DNA of 64,000 nt from Chloroflexota bacterium (lineage in GTDB: Bacteria > Chloroflexota > Dehalococcoidia > Lucifugimonadales > UBA3495): positions 104,878 through 168,877 of the forward strand of contig JAPPLU010000070.1 in the NCBI GenBank assembly GCA_028874075.1. Direction: 5' to 3'. This document shows, piece after piece, positions 47,683 through 57,231 of this stretch; position 1 is the first letter of the stretch; each line of letters opens with the position of its first letter. Made by a program: the position numbers and the translations under genes. Under the pieces are notes generated by a model that was not told the origin of the DNA, made no database searches, and saw nothing but the letters and a program-made list of their open reading frames with translations.

Positions 47683-49233
47683 ATGGCGTCTTCACTGATT
47701 CGCGGCAGATACTTGCTCACCCCCGCGTCCGACGGGCAGTCCACGGCCCTGACCGACGTGGCGGTGTACCAGGAAGACGGCATTATCCGCGAGGTTGGCC
47801 CCTGGCAGAACCTGCGCGCCCGCCGACAACCCGATGAGGAACTGGGCGGACCTGACTTCGCCATCATCCCCGGCCTTGTTAACTCCCACCACCACGGGCG
47901 CGGCGTCACAACCCTTCAGATGGGCACCTGCGACGACTGCCTGGAACTGTGGATTCTCGACGGCTGGGGCCGCCGTTCCTACGATCATTACCTGATGACG
48001 CTCTACACCGCATTGAACATGCTGGAATCCGGCACAACCACCGTCATGTACAACCACCCACAAACGGCCACCGCCACCCTGCGGGAGGACGTCGACGCGG
48101 TGCTACGGGGCTTCCGGGACGCCGGTATGCGAGTGGCTTTCTCCAGCTACTTCCGCAACCAGAATCGAGTGGTCTACACCGCCGACCAGGACTTCCTGGC
48201 CGGCCTGCCCGCCGACCTGACTGAGTCCGTCAACCGTCATGTAGCTGCCACCGACATGACCGACGACGAGTACTTCGCCTTCTTCGCCGCGACCTACGAC
48301 CGGTACAACGATGACCCGTCTGGCAAGCTGCGAGTCCTGCTCAGTCCCAGCAACGTGCAGTGGAACACCGACGAGTTCCTGCAGCGCACCCGAGAAACGT
48401 CCCTGCGCTACCGCACGCCCGTACACATGCACCTGGTGGAAAGCAATTACCAGAAGGCCTACGGCCTGCGCACCTGGGGCAAGACCCCCGTGGAACACCT
48501 GGCCGACCTGGAGTTCCTGGGGCCGGAACTGTCCTGCGCCCACGCTGTCTGGCTGACGGAACGGGACATTGACCTGCTGGCCGGCGCCGGCGCCACCGTC
48601 TGTCACAACGCCAGTTCCAACTTGCGGCTCAAGAACGGAATCGCCCCGGTCAACGCCATGATGGCTCGGGGGCTGAACGTGGCCATGGGCACCGACAGCA
48701 CGGGCATCAACGATGACGATGACCTGCTCCAGGAGATGCGCCTGGTCAGCAAGATTCACCGCCAGCCCGGCATCGGCAACCCGGCCATAACGTCCGAACA
48801 GGTGCTGGCCATGGCCACCGCCAACGCAGCCGCCCCCACCGGGTTCGCTGGCGAAATTGGTGTCCTGGAGCCGGGCCGCAGGGCCGACATGCTGCTAATC
48901 CGCCTGTCAGACCTGGAGGACCCCTACCTGGAAGCCGATCTGCCCCAGTTGGAAGCGGTACTGGGTCGGGCCAAGTCCCGCGACATTTCCGCTGTAATCG
49001 TGGATGGGGAAGCACTCATTCGGAATGGGGAACATCAACGGGTCAACAAGGACGAAATCCGGCGTGAACTTCGCGAGCAACTATCCCGTCCCCCGGAACC
49101 CCAGACGCTTGAAACCCGCCGCATGGCTGCCCGCCTGCGCCCCTACGCCGAGGAGTTCTACCGTGCCTGGGCTGATGATTCCGGCGGCCCTCCCACCGGT
49201 ATGCCCCATTACGTCTACAACAGCAGAACTTAG
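47683..49233 (+). CDS. Amidohydrolase (TrzA/AtzA/SsnA-like)
   Basis: IIPGLVNSHHHGRG; HMHLVESNYQKAYGL; CHNASSNLRLKNGIAPVNAMMARGLNVAMGTDSTGINDDDDLLQEMRL. Confidence 0.88.
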   Translation: MASSLIRGRYLLTPASDGQSTALTDVAVYQEDGIIREVGPWQNLRARRQPDEELGGPDFAIIPGLVNSHHHGRGVTTLQMGTCDDCLELWILDGWGRRSYDHYLMTLYTALNMLESGTTTVMYNHPQTATATLREDVDAVLRGFRDAGMRVAFSSYFRNQNRVVYTADQDFLAGLPADLTESVNRHVAATDMTDDEYFAFFAATYDRYNDDPSGKLRVLLSPSNVQWNTDEFLQRTRETSLRYRTPVHMHLVESNYQKAYGLRTWGKTPVEHLADLEFLGPELSCAHAVWLTERDIDLLAGAGATVCHNASSNLRLKNGIAPVNAMMARGLNVAMGTDSTGINDDDDLLQEMRLVSKIHRQPGIGNPAITSEQVLAMATANAAAPTGFAGEIGVLEPGRRADMLLIRLSDLEDPYLEADLPQLEAVLGRAKSRDISAVIVDGEALIRNGEHQRVNKDEIRRELREQLSRPPEPQTLETRRMAARLRPYAEEFYRAWADDSGGPPTGMPHYVYNSRT

Positions 49234-49261
49234 TCCCCATAACGGTCTCGACAGCAAAGGC

Positions 49262-49292
49262 AAAGGGCGGGAACCGAGTCCCGCCCTTTTCT
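49262..49292. terminator. Intrinsic terminator between convergent amidohydrolase and LigB-like genes
   Basis: AAAGGGCGGG-AACCGAGT-CCCGCCCTTTT. Confidence 0.8.
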
Positions 49293-49329
49293 CAATGCAC
49301 ACAATTGGTCGTGTCGTCAGGCGCGATCC

Positions 49330-50325
49330 CTACTCCCAAGTAGCAAACCCCATGGCGCAGCCCGTACCGGCCGGCGACCGGTAGCAGGGCACGTAGTCCA
49401 CCACGTCCATGTCCAGGTTTTCCGTAGCCCCGGTAACCACAATCCAGTTGCGAATTTCCGAACTTCCCGAGTTAATCTTCTGCCGGGGCAGCGCCATCAG
49501 TTGCTCCAGGCTCTTGGCCTGCATCCCCGCCAGCGCGGCCTGGTCCAGTTCCTCGTCCACCACGAAGTGGCTCAACCCGCCCGATGCCAGGATGCCCACG
49601 CGAACGTCCTTTGGCCACGACTCAATGGCGTACTTAAGGGCCTGGCCCAGGTTGTAGCAGCGTTTGGGGGTGGGCTGGTTGGGCGGATAGTAGGTGTTCA
49701 GCATTATGGGGACCGTAGGAATCGTGCCTTCCGTCATCAGCCGGTTATAGACGTAACCGAAAGCGTGGCCTATGCCGCCCCGAGCCCTTCCGCCCCGCTT
49801 GGGGTCCAGGACGTTGGAGCGACCCACATCGAACTCCGATTCGATCAGGTGCTCGATGATATGGCGGCCCAGCCCTGATTCCGTGGGGACCTGCTGGTCT
49901 TCCGTGTTATAGCCAATCAAGTGTTGGCCGCCGGTGGAGGGACCCGCTTCGTGGCCGGCAACCTTCACCTGGTCGCCCCAGTAAACGCAGAAGGCCGGCA
50001 TGTTGTCGTCCAGCAAGTATTCCTGCTGGTCGTCGCCCACCATCACCAGCACGTCCAGGTTGGCTTGATACAGCTTTTTCGACAAGTGTTCTATTGCCTT
50101 CTGGTTCTGTTGGTGCCGTTGCTCGAATTTTTGCGGCGTGATTTCTTTGGCAATCCGCGCCGCGTCGCAACGGGCCAGCAGTTCCTCAAAGTTGGAGGTG
50201 ATACCGTCGGTCCCAATCAGTTCGATGTGACCCTTGTCCCGCTCGCCCCGGGCGGCCCAGCCCTCGGCCGGAGTGCTCAACTGGGGGCTATGGGAAGAGG
50301 CCAGCCCCAATACCAAATCTGCCAC
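49330..50325 (-). CDS. LigB-type class III extradiol dioxygenase family protein
   Basis: GTG start VADLVLGLASSHSPQLSTPAEGWAARGERDKGH...LVMVGDDQQEYLLDDNMPAFCVYWGD; GILASGGLSHFVVDEELDQAAL. Confidence 0.82.
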   Translation of the reverse strand: MADLVLGLASSHSPQLSTPAEGWAARGERDKGHIELIGTDGITSNFEELLARCDAARIAKEITPQKFEQRHQQNQKAIEHLSKKLYQANLDVLVMVGDDQQEYLLDDNMPAFCVYWGDQVKVAGHEAGPSTGGQHLIGYNTEDQQVPTESGLGRHIIEHLIESEFDVGRSNVLDPKRGGRARGGIGHAFGYVYNRLMTEGTIPTVPIMLNTYYPPNQPTPKRCYNLGQALKYAIESWPKDVRVGILASGGLSHFVVDEELDQAALAGMQAKSLEQLMALPRQKINSGSSEIRNWIVVTGATENLDMDVVDYVPCYRSPAGTGCAMGFATWE

Positions 50326-50438
50326 GGTTTTCTCCTTCGACCGTCCCCGAACGATCTGTGGGTAGTCATTTGTTCGGATATTAGCACCGCAACAGGTGGG
50401 ATACAATGTCAGGAAAGACTCGTTTGTGGAGGGATACC

Positions 50439-50813
50439 ATGCGCGCCCTCAGCATCCGCCAGCCCTGGGCCTGGTTGGTGGTCAACGGCTACAAGGACAT
50501 CGAGAACCGGACCTGGAGCACCAAGTTCCGGGGCCGCATCTACGTCCACGCCGGGCAGCGCACGGTGCCCGACGACTACCACCAGCAGCGGGAGTACGCC
50601 ACCGAGGCCGGTATCGTCATCCCCTCACAATTGGCTCGGGGAGCCATAATTGGCGAAGTAACCATAAACGGCTGTGTTTCCGCCAGCGAAAGCCCCTGGT
50701 TCTGCGGACCCTACGGATTTACGCTGGAGAACCCGGTGGCCTACGATACTCCCGTCCCCTGCCGGGGGCAGCTGGGGTTTTTTCAGGTGGATGAACCGCC
50801 CCATAACGGGTAG
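50439..50813 (+). CDS. ASCH domain-containing protein
   Basis: MRALSIRQPWAWLVVNGYKDIENRTWSTKFRGRIYVHAGQ; GGAGGG RBS upstream. Confidence 0.88.
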   Translation: MRALSIRQPWAWLVVNGYKDIENRTWSTKFRGRIYVHAGQRTVPDDYHQQREYATEAGIVIPSQLARGAIIGEVTINGCVSASESPWFCGPYGFTLENPVAYDTPVPCRGQLGFFQVDEPPHNG

Positions 50814-50849
50814 AATAACCCCTGTGCGAATCCCCACCTGGAGACCCTG

Positions 50850-51425
50850 ATGCAGCAAGGCGCCTTTCCCCAAACCAGACCGATGATGACCATCCAGGAA
50901 TCGGTCAAGACCTGCATTCGCAAATATGCCGATTTTAGCGGCAGGGCCACCCGCGCCGAGTTCTGGTGGTGGTTGCTGGCAACGACCCTTACCAGCCTGG
51001 CCATCAGTGCTGTTGACAGTTTCGTGGGCGCAATTTCCAATGCTTACTTTTATAGCCCCCTAAGTACCATATTTGCCCTGGCTGTTTTGCTTCCTGACCT
51101 GGCCGTAACTGCCCGTCGATTACACGATACCGGCAAAAGCGGGTGGTGGCAGTTGGTTTGGGTGGTCGTGGCCATTTTGGCCGTAGCCCCAGCCGTAGTT
51201 GGCGTGGTGGCCGGTCTTGCCGGCCTGTTTTCTGCAGGCCAGGACTGGGACAACTGGTGGGCGAACGTTTCCTGGCTGCCCATTGTGGCGGGCATCATTG
51301 TCACCCTCCTAATCTGGATCGGAATTTTTGTCTGGTGGCTGGTCTGGATGGTCAAGCAGGGACAGTCCGGCCCCAACCATTACGGCCCCGACCCTCGTGC
51401 CTGGGACGATGAAGCAATTGCTTAA
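50850..51425 (+). CDS. DUF805 family membrane protein
   Basis: KYADFSGRATRAEFWWWLLATTLTSLAIS...LPDLAVTARRLHDTGKSGWWQL. Confidence 0.88.
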   Translation: MQQGAFPQTRPMMTIQESVKTCIRKYADFSGRATRAEFWWWLLATTLTSLAISAVDSFVGAISNAYFYSPLSTIFALAVLLPDLAVTARRLHDTGKSGWWQLVWVVVAILAVAPAVVGVVAGLAGLFSAGQDWDNWWANVSWLPIVAGIIVTLLIWIGIFVWWLVWMVKQGQSGPNHYGPDPRAWDDEAIA

Positions 51426-51461
51426 TGATGGTCCGACCGAACATCAAACTGGAGATAAACA

Positions 51462-51872
51462 ATGCCTAAAGTAATCCCGGTCTCCGATGAACTCAGCCAG
51501 CCCTTCTGGGACGCGGTGAACGAACGCCGCCTCGTCCTCCAGAACTGCACTGCCTGCGACAAGCTCCAGTACCCGCCTCAGGCAGCCTGCCAGGTTTGCA
51601 ACTCTGGTGACAGGCTGGAGTGGAAGGAAGTGGAAGGTAAGGGCCACGTTGCCACTTACATAGTTATTGAGGATGGCCGCCTTAACCGCCGCATGCCCGA
51701 CCAGCCCTACAATCTGGCCCTGGTTACCCTGGATGAAGACCCCACCGTGAACTTTTACTCCAATCTCCCGGGTGTGCCAGCCTACCAGGCGCCGGTGGGC
51801 GCCGCCGTGGAACTCACCTTCGAAGAAGTGGCCCCAGGCCAATTGATTCACGAATGGCGGGTAATGGAGTAA
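51462..51872 (+). CDS. DUF35 / OB-fold rubredoxin-like acyl-CoA-associated protein
   Basis: LQNCTACDKLQYPPQAACQVCNSGDRLEWKEVEGKGHVATYIVIEDGRLNR; adjacent to thiolase-like gene. Confidence 0.85.
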   Translation: MPKVIPVSDELSQPFWDAVNERRLVLQNCTACDKLQYPPQAACQVCNSGDRLEWKEVEGKGHVATYIVIEDGRLNRRMPDQPYNLALVTLDEDPTVNFYSNLPGVPAYQAPVGAAVELTFEEVAPGQLIHEWRVME

Positions 51873-52007
51873 GTGACCAAGGAAATATCTTTGCTTAGAG
51901 AATGAAGATTACAAAGGGGCGGCAGGTAACGAATGACCTCTGCGAATCCCCGCTACTCTGCGTCTCTTTGTGAAAAAGTCTAGCTAGGAAGCGAGAAAGG
52001 ACCGAAT

Positions 52008-53324
52008 ATGACCACCAACAACAATTTCCAGTGGCGCAGGGACAGGGACGGCTTGGGTGTGTGGGAACACCGGGGTAAGGTAGCCATCGCCGGCTACGGT
52101 CATTCCCCTGTTGACCGGCGCTGGGATGGCGAGAATCTGGATACTTCCCTGGGCGCCTACACCATCCTGGCCTGCGAGAAGGCCATGGAGCAGGCGGGCG
52201 TTACGAAAGACCAGGTGGACGGCATAGTCTGCTGCGACAGCCACATCGCCGGCGGCAGCGGCGGGTCCGCCTCCAACTGGGCGCCCCGCCCCTACTTCGA
52301 TCCGCCCTACGACTCGGAGTACGGCATCACCCTGATCAATGCCCAGTGGCTCATCAACTCCATGGGCTTCAAGAACGTCAAGTTCGCCCCTACCGGCGTC
52401 CCCACTATTGGCGAGATGGTGGGAATGGCTTCCCAGGCCGTTGGCGACGGCGTCTGCAACACCTGCCTGGTCATCTATCCCACCGGCAACCTGGAAGGCC
52501 GCTACCGCCGGGGCGGCGAGAATGCCGACGACTACGCCCGGGGCGTCCGCCAGTGGACGGTGCCCTGGGGCAACCACGGAGGCAACGACTTCATTAACAT
52601 CTTCCCCCACAACCAGTACTGCCTGAAGTACGGCGGCGAACACGACGACCTGGCCCCATTCGTCATCAACCAGCACAAAAACGGCATGCTCACTCCATGG
52701 GGTTTCAACTACAACCACGGCATCGAGCCCATATCCGTGGAGGACTATAAGACATCGCGGTACATCCTGAACCCCCTGCGCATCTGGGACTGCGACCGGC
52801 CGGTTAACGCTTCCGTGGCCTACCTGTTCACGACATCCGAGCGAGCGCAGGACATGAAATCTCAGCCGGTTTACGTGCTGAACCACTCCCAGCATAACTT
52901 CCGGTTCCGAACCACCCAGCCGGACCTGGACGAGGTGGAAATGTGGACCGACCGCCAGGCCGCCCGCATGTACGAGGGCGCCGGCCTCGGCCCCGCCGAC
53001 GTGGATATCTTCAACCCCTACGACGGTTACGCCATAATGACCCAGTTCTTCCTGGAGGGATTCCAGTGGCACGGGGTGAAACGGGGCGACGCCTTCGCTT
53101 TCTACGCTGGCGACATCAGCGTCAAGGGCCCACACCCCTTCTTTTCCAGTGGCGGCAACCTGGGCAACGGCCGCACCCGTTCCGCCATGTACACCGACAG
53201 TATCGAGCAACTCAGGGGCACCGCCGGAGACCGCCAGGTAACTGTCCGTGCGGAAACGGCCTTGTGCGCCTTCACCACTCCCAGCAGCGGCGGCTGGCTA
53301 ATGCTGGGCAAGTACCCTTCGTAA
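52008..53324 (+). CDS. Thiolase-like / lipid-transfer protein family acetyl-CoA acetyltransferase
   Basis: KVAIAGYGHSPVDRRW...AYTILACEKAMEQAGVTKDQVDGIVCCDSHIAGGSGG; VDIFNPYDGYAIMTQFFLEGF; FFSSGGNLGNGRT. Confidence 0.82.
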   Translation: MTTNNNFQWRRDRDGLGVWEHRGKVAIAGYGHSPVDRRWDGENLDTSLGAYTILACEKAMEQAGVTKDQVDGIVCCDSHIAGGSGGSASNWAPRPYFDPPYDSEYGITLINAQWLINSMGFKNVKFAPTGVPTIGEMVGMASQAVGDGVCNTCLVIYPTGNLEGRYRRGGENADDYARGVRQWTVPWGNHGGNDFINIFPHNQYCLKYGGEHDDLAPFVINQHKNGMLTPWGFNYNHGIEPISVEDYKTSRYILNPLRIWDCDRPVNASVAYLFTTSERAQDMKSQPVYVLNHSQHNFRFRTTQPDLDEVEMWTDRQAARMYEGAGLGPADVDIFNPYDGYAIMTQFFLEGFQWHGVKRGDAFAFYAGDISVKGPHPFFSSGGNLGNGRTRSAMYTDSIEQLRGTAGDRQVTVRAETALCAFTTPSSGGWLMLGKYPS

Positions 53325-53356
53325 TTTGGCCGCAGCGGTTCAGAGGAGAGTGAAGT

Positions 53357-53950
53357 GTGACTACCCACGATTACCGAATACAGAAGGCTGATGAGCTTTC
53401 AGGAGCCCGTTACTTCTTCAGCTACGTGCTGGAGCTTGAAGACGGCACATTCTACGTTGGATCCACGAATGCGCCGTATGCCCGCTGGACTGAACACGCA
53501 GTATCGAAAGGGGCCAAGGAAACACAGAACCGTCAGTTCAAAGTCCGCATGGTTCTCCCGTTCCTAACGCGGAGAGAAGCCGAATACAATGAGAAACGGC
53601 TACAATCTGCGTTGGCAGGCGGGACTCAGCACATTGAGGCCTTGTTGAGTGTTTTTGACCAAATGGTAAACGTAGTTCGGCCACAAAAGACGTTTTCAGA
53701 ATTACGGCGGGAAGAGCAAGAGTACGAGGCTGAAATGCAGAGAGTTTTCCACTTCTCTACGCAGCCTACGTTCAGTCCGTCGGGCTTCCCCTTCAAACCC
53801 ACCGCCTGCGGTTATCCGGGTCCACGCCATTACGCGACTCCGAACTGGGAAGTCCTGAAGAAGATGGCTCGAGACGAGGCTTTTACTGGCAACATTTATC
53901 ACAGGCAAGTATGCCGGCGTTGCTTAGTACACGCACCCGTTGATGAGTAA
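53357..53950 (+). CDS. GIY-YIG domain protein with C-terminal extension
   Basis: GARYFFSYVLELEDGTFYVGSTNAPYARWTEHAVSKGAKETQNRQFKVRMVLPFLTRREAEYNEKRLQSALAGG. Confidence 0.7.
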   Translation: MTTHDYRIQKADELSGARYFFSYVLELEDGTFYVGSTNAPYARWTEHAVSKGAKETQNRQFKVRMVLPFLTRREAEYNEKRLQSALAGGTQHIEALLSVFDQMVNVVRPQKTFSELRREEQEYEAEMQRVFHFSTQPTFSPSGFPFKPTACGYPGPRHYATPNWEVLKKMARDEAFTGNIYHRQVCRRCLVHAPVDE

Positions 53951-53985
53951 TATTCAGCAAATTCCCCCGAAAAGGACTTACATTT

Positions 53986-54333
53986 TTGACCACGCTAATC
54001 AGCTTTGACATAGACGGCACACTGGAGGTGGGCGATCCGCCCGGGTGCATAACCCTGGATATGGTACGGGCGGCCAAGGCCAGCGGTTGCATCATCGGCA
54101 GTTGCTCCGACCGCACCGTGAGCAACCAGCAGCGCATTTGGGAGACCGCCGGCATCGACATGGAATTTACCGTCCTCAAGCACCAGCTTGATGCGGTAAA
54201 GGAACGGTTCCCGGCCGAGAACTACTACCACATTGGCGACACGGACCTGGACCGCCAGTACGCCGAACGCAACGGGTTCCACTTCCTGCTGCCCGATGTG
54301 GGCGTGGCCCAGCTTTGGGAGGACGGCCATTAG
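53986..54333 (+). CDS. Small HAD-like phosphatase/hydrolase
   Basis: TTG start; TTLISFDIDGTLEVGDPPGCITLDMVRAAKASGCIIGSCSDRT...YYHIGDTDLDRQYAE. Confidence 0.72.
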   Translation: MTTLISFDIDGTLEVGDPPGCITLDMVRAAKASGCIIGSCSDRTVSNQQRIWETAGIDMEFTVLKHQLDAVKERFPAENYYHIGDTDLDRQYAERNGFHFLLPDVGVAQLWEDGH

Positions 54334-55093
54334 CAGCGGGCACGGCTACCAGTCCCTGATTGATCGGTTCCGCCGTGCCCGCTCCGATGACACTCTGGCG
54401 GTTTTGGAAGGCTTCCACCCCCTGAAGCACGCCCTTCGCTTCGGCGCAACTATCCTGGAGACCGTGACTCAGGACTTAGACAAACTTGACAGCTTAGTTC
54501 CTTCGCTGGCTCCCGATCTGGTGGACATCCTTGCCAAGGGTGGCACCGAGGTTCCCACGACTGTTTTCCGGCAACTTTCCCCGGCGCCTCCGGCAACCGG
54601 CGTCATTTCACTGGCCCTTCGCCCTGCCTATGGTCCACAACCCTTTGGAAGTCCGGAGCCCCTGTTACTTCTGGAAAACCCCCGCAGCCACGGTAACATC
54701 GGCGCGGCAGTACGGGTTGCGGCCGCTGCCGGCGCTGCCGGCGTGGTTACTACCGGAGACCACGACCCCTGGCACCCCCCAGCGTTGGTGGGTTCCGCCG
54801 GCCTGCACTTCGCCCTGCCGGTAGTGTGGCTGCGAGGACTGAATGTGGACGAACTCCCGGCGAGTTTGGATGATCGGGAGCTCTTGGCGGTGGACCCTGA
54901 GGGAGAGCCATTGGACTCGGGTTCGGTGCCCGATGGAGCAATCCTGGCTTTTGGTACGGAGCGAGACGGGCTGAGCCCCGAGTTGCTCGCAGCTGCCCGG
55001 GGCCGAATTGCCATACCCATGGAACCCGGCATTTCCAGCCTTAACCTGGCAACGGCGGTAGCGGTGGTCCTATACGCTCGGCGTTTGGGGTAA
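54329..55093 (+). CDS. TrmH/SpoU-family RNA 2'-O-methyltransferase
   Basis: LLLLENPRSHGNIGAAVRVAAAAGAAGVVTTGDHDPWHPPALVGSAGLHFALPV...AFGTERDGLSPELLAAARGRIAIPMEPGISSLNLATAVAVVLY; start uncertain (ORF track begins at 54233 inside the upstream gene). Confidence 0.85.
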   Translation: MSSGHGYQSLIDRFRRARSDDTLAVLEGFHPLKHALRFGATILETVTQDLDKLDSLVPSLAPDLVDILAKGGTEVPTTVFRQLSPAPPATGVISLALRPAYGPQPFGSPEPLLLLENPRSHGNIGAAVRVAAAAGAAGVVTTGDHDPWHPPALVGSAGLHFALPVVWLRGLNVDELPASLDDRELLAVDPEGEPLDSGSVPDGAILAFGTERDGLSPELLAAARGRIAIPMEPGISSLNLATAVAVVLYARRLG

Positions 55094-55127
55094 AGGCCGG
55101 CCGGACCTCGCGAAGGCCGGTTCTGGG

Positions 55128-56225
55128 CTAGGCCATTCGCACCTGATCCAATGCCGCCCAATCAAACAGCACCCCGTGCCCTGGGTTTTCGGTAGGGGCA
55201 AACTTGCCGTCAACAGGCATCACCGGGTTCAGGATGTAGCCCGTGTTGTTCAGGTTAAGGGTCGGCAGGTGTTCCACCAGGTACCCATTGGAGGCGCCGC
55301 AGCACAGGTGCATGGAAATCTCTTCCACCAGGTGCGGGGCCATGGGCAGGTGGTAGGCGTCGGCAACCTGGGCGATGCGCATCCATGGCGTCACGCCGCC
55401 TACCCGGCACACGTCAGCCTGCACAAACTGGACGGCTCCCCGCTGGAACAGATCCAGGAACCCTTCGGGCTGCCATTCTCCTTCGCCCGTAGCCAAGGCC
55501 ACGTTGATGGCGCTACTGAGCCTCTCGTAACCGGTGTGGTCTTCGGCCAGAATTGGTTCCTCCAGCCAGAACAGGTTGAACTCCTCCATGGCCCGGGCGC
55601 GGGTGATGGCCTCGCCCACTGACCACCGTTGGTTGGCGTCCACCATCAGGGGAGTGTAGGGGCCGATGGCCAGGCGCACGGCCCGAAGCCGCTCCATGTC
55701 TTCTCCCAGGTTCTCCCGCCCAATCTTGATCTTGACACCCCAGTAGTCCTGGTCCACAAAGTTGGTTACCTGATCCAGCAGGTCTTCGGTGGAGTAGGCC
55801 AGGTCCAGGCCGCTGCCGTAGGCGGAAACGCTGTCCCGGTAGCCGCCCAGCAGCCGGAACAGGGGCTTGCCGGCTGCCTTGCCCGCCAGGTCCCACAGGG
55901 CGATGTCCAGTGGCGCCAGGGCCACGGTGGTCAGGCCGGACATGGTGATGTTGGGGAAGACGCTCTTCCACATGCGATCGTAGAGCCGCTCAATGTAAGC
56001 CGGGTCCTCGCCTATAATGCGGGGCGCCAGCAGGGTGTCGATGGCCTCCTTCATGCCCCGGCCGCTGGTGCCGTGGCTGTAGGTCCAGCCCACTCCCTCC
56101 AGTCCTTCGTCGGTGTGGACGTGAGCCATCAGCAGGCTGGTGGCGTCAATCTGCTGGGTGGAATTTGAAAGACCCGGCTGGCGCTGGATGCGGTACAGGG
56201 CGGTTTCTACTTTTTCGATGCGCAA
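55128..56225 (-). CDS. Mandelate racemase/muconate lactonizing enzyme family (enolase superfamily)
   Basis: TTG start LRIEKVETALYRIQ; DIALWDLAGKAAGKPLFRLLGG; WGVKIKIG; LMVDANQRWSVGEAITRARAMEEFNLFWLEEPILAED. Confidence 0.9.
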   Translation of the reverse strand: MRIEKVETALYRIQRQPGLSNSTQQIDATSLLMAHVHTDEGLEGVGWTYSHGTSGRGMKEAIDTLLAPRIIGEDPAYIERLYDRMWKSVFPNITMSGLTTVALAPLDIALWDLAGKAAGKPLFRLLGGYRDSVSAYGSGLDLAYSTEDLLDQVTNFVDQDYWGVKIKIGRENLGEDMERLRAVRLAIGPYTPLMVDANQRWSVGEAITRARAMEEFNLFWLEEPILAEDHTGYERLSSAINVALATGEGEWQPEGFLDLFQRGAVQFVQADVCRVGGVTPWMRIAQVADAYHLPMAPHLVEEISMHLCCGASNGYLVEHLPTLNLNNTGYILNPVMPVDGKFAPTENPGHGVLFDWAALDQVRMA

Positions 56226-56346
56226 TTTTCCGGTTCCTTGCCGTTCTTTGTTTAATAAACGTTTCTCACAAAGAGGCACAGAGAAACGGAGTTACACAGA
56301 GACTCTCAATTCCACTCTGCGTCTCCGCGTCTCCGTGCAAAAACGT

Positions 56347-57204
56347 CTAGGCCGGAGCCCCGGCCAGAGCCAGGCAGCGGGCAATAAAGGCCTTTATCAA
56401 CCCGATAGCGCGATCCGACTCGGGACCGGGCATGTTGCCAAATCCATGTACCTGTTCCGGGAAGTACTCAACCTGTATGTCCCCTCCGGCGGTCCGGAAG
56501 GCTGTATCGAAGCGCTGAGGTATGGAAAGGGGCACGTTGTCGTCCTTGGTACCCTGGACTATCAGGGTAGGTGGCAGCAATACACTCTCGCCCCGCTCCA
56601 GGATGTGCTGGGGGTTGCCCTCTTTCATGGCATCCTGGTCCAGGAAATAGGCTTCGCTGGAGGAGGCCAGCCGCTCGTTGGACTCCTGGGCATACAGGTA
56701 ACGGGCGTAGGGGTCGAGCACCGGCCAGCAGCAAACGGTGTAGGCCACCGTCGCGTCATGGCCGGACGCCTCAGGCAGGTCGAGAGCCGCATAGCGTGGG
56801 TCGCTGGGCCGCATGGCGCTGAGCATCAGGGTGTGGCCGCCGCTGGAGCAACCCATGCCGCCAACGGCGGCCGGGTCGGCGTTGAACTCGGCGGCGTGGG
56901 CCTTCAGCCAGCGGGTCGCGAAGTTCACGTCCTGCACCTGGGCGGGATAGGGATGCGCCGGGGCCAGCCGGAAGTCCACCGCCGCCACCACGATGCCGCT
57001 GGCGGCCAGGGCCCTGTTCATCACTTCATCGGCGCTGCGGTCGCCCCGGTTCCAGGCGCCCCCGTGAACGTCCAGCAGGGCCGGAAAGGGACCGCTGCCC
57101 TGGGGCTGGAAGATGGTAACCATCCACGACTCTTTGCTGTCGTTGCGGTACTCAAGCTCGTGGACCTGTACTGCAAGCTTCTGCGCTGGATTATACGTAG
57201 CCAT
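56347..57204 (-). CDS. Alpha/beta hydrolase (esterase/lipase)
   Basis: PFPALLDVHGGAWNRGDRSADEVMNRALAASGIVVAAVDFRLAPAHPYPAQVQDV; GGMGCSSGGHTLML. Confidence 0.88.
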   Translation of the reverse strand: MATYNPAQKLAVQVHELEYRNDSKESWMVTIFQPQGSGPFPALLDVHGGAWNRGDRSADEVMNRALAASGIVVAAVDFRLAPAHPYPAQVQDVNFATRWLKAHAAEFNADPAAVGGMGCSSGGHTLMLSAMRPSDPRYAALDLPEASGHDATVAYTVCCWPVLDPYARYLYAQESNERLASSSEAYFLDQDAMKEGNPQHILERGESVLLPPTLIVQGTKDDNVPLSIPQRFDTAFRTAGGDIQVEYFPEQVHGFGNMPGPESDRAIGLIKAFIARCLALAGAPA

Positions 57205-57231
57205 TCTTGCTCCTGTTTTCGGCGCGCTCCT

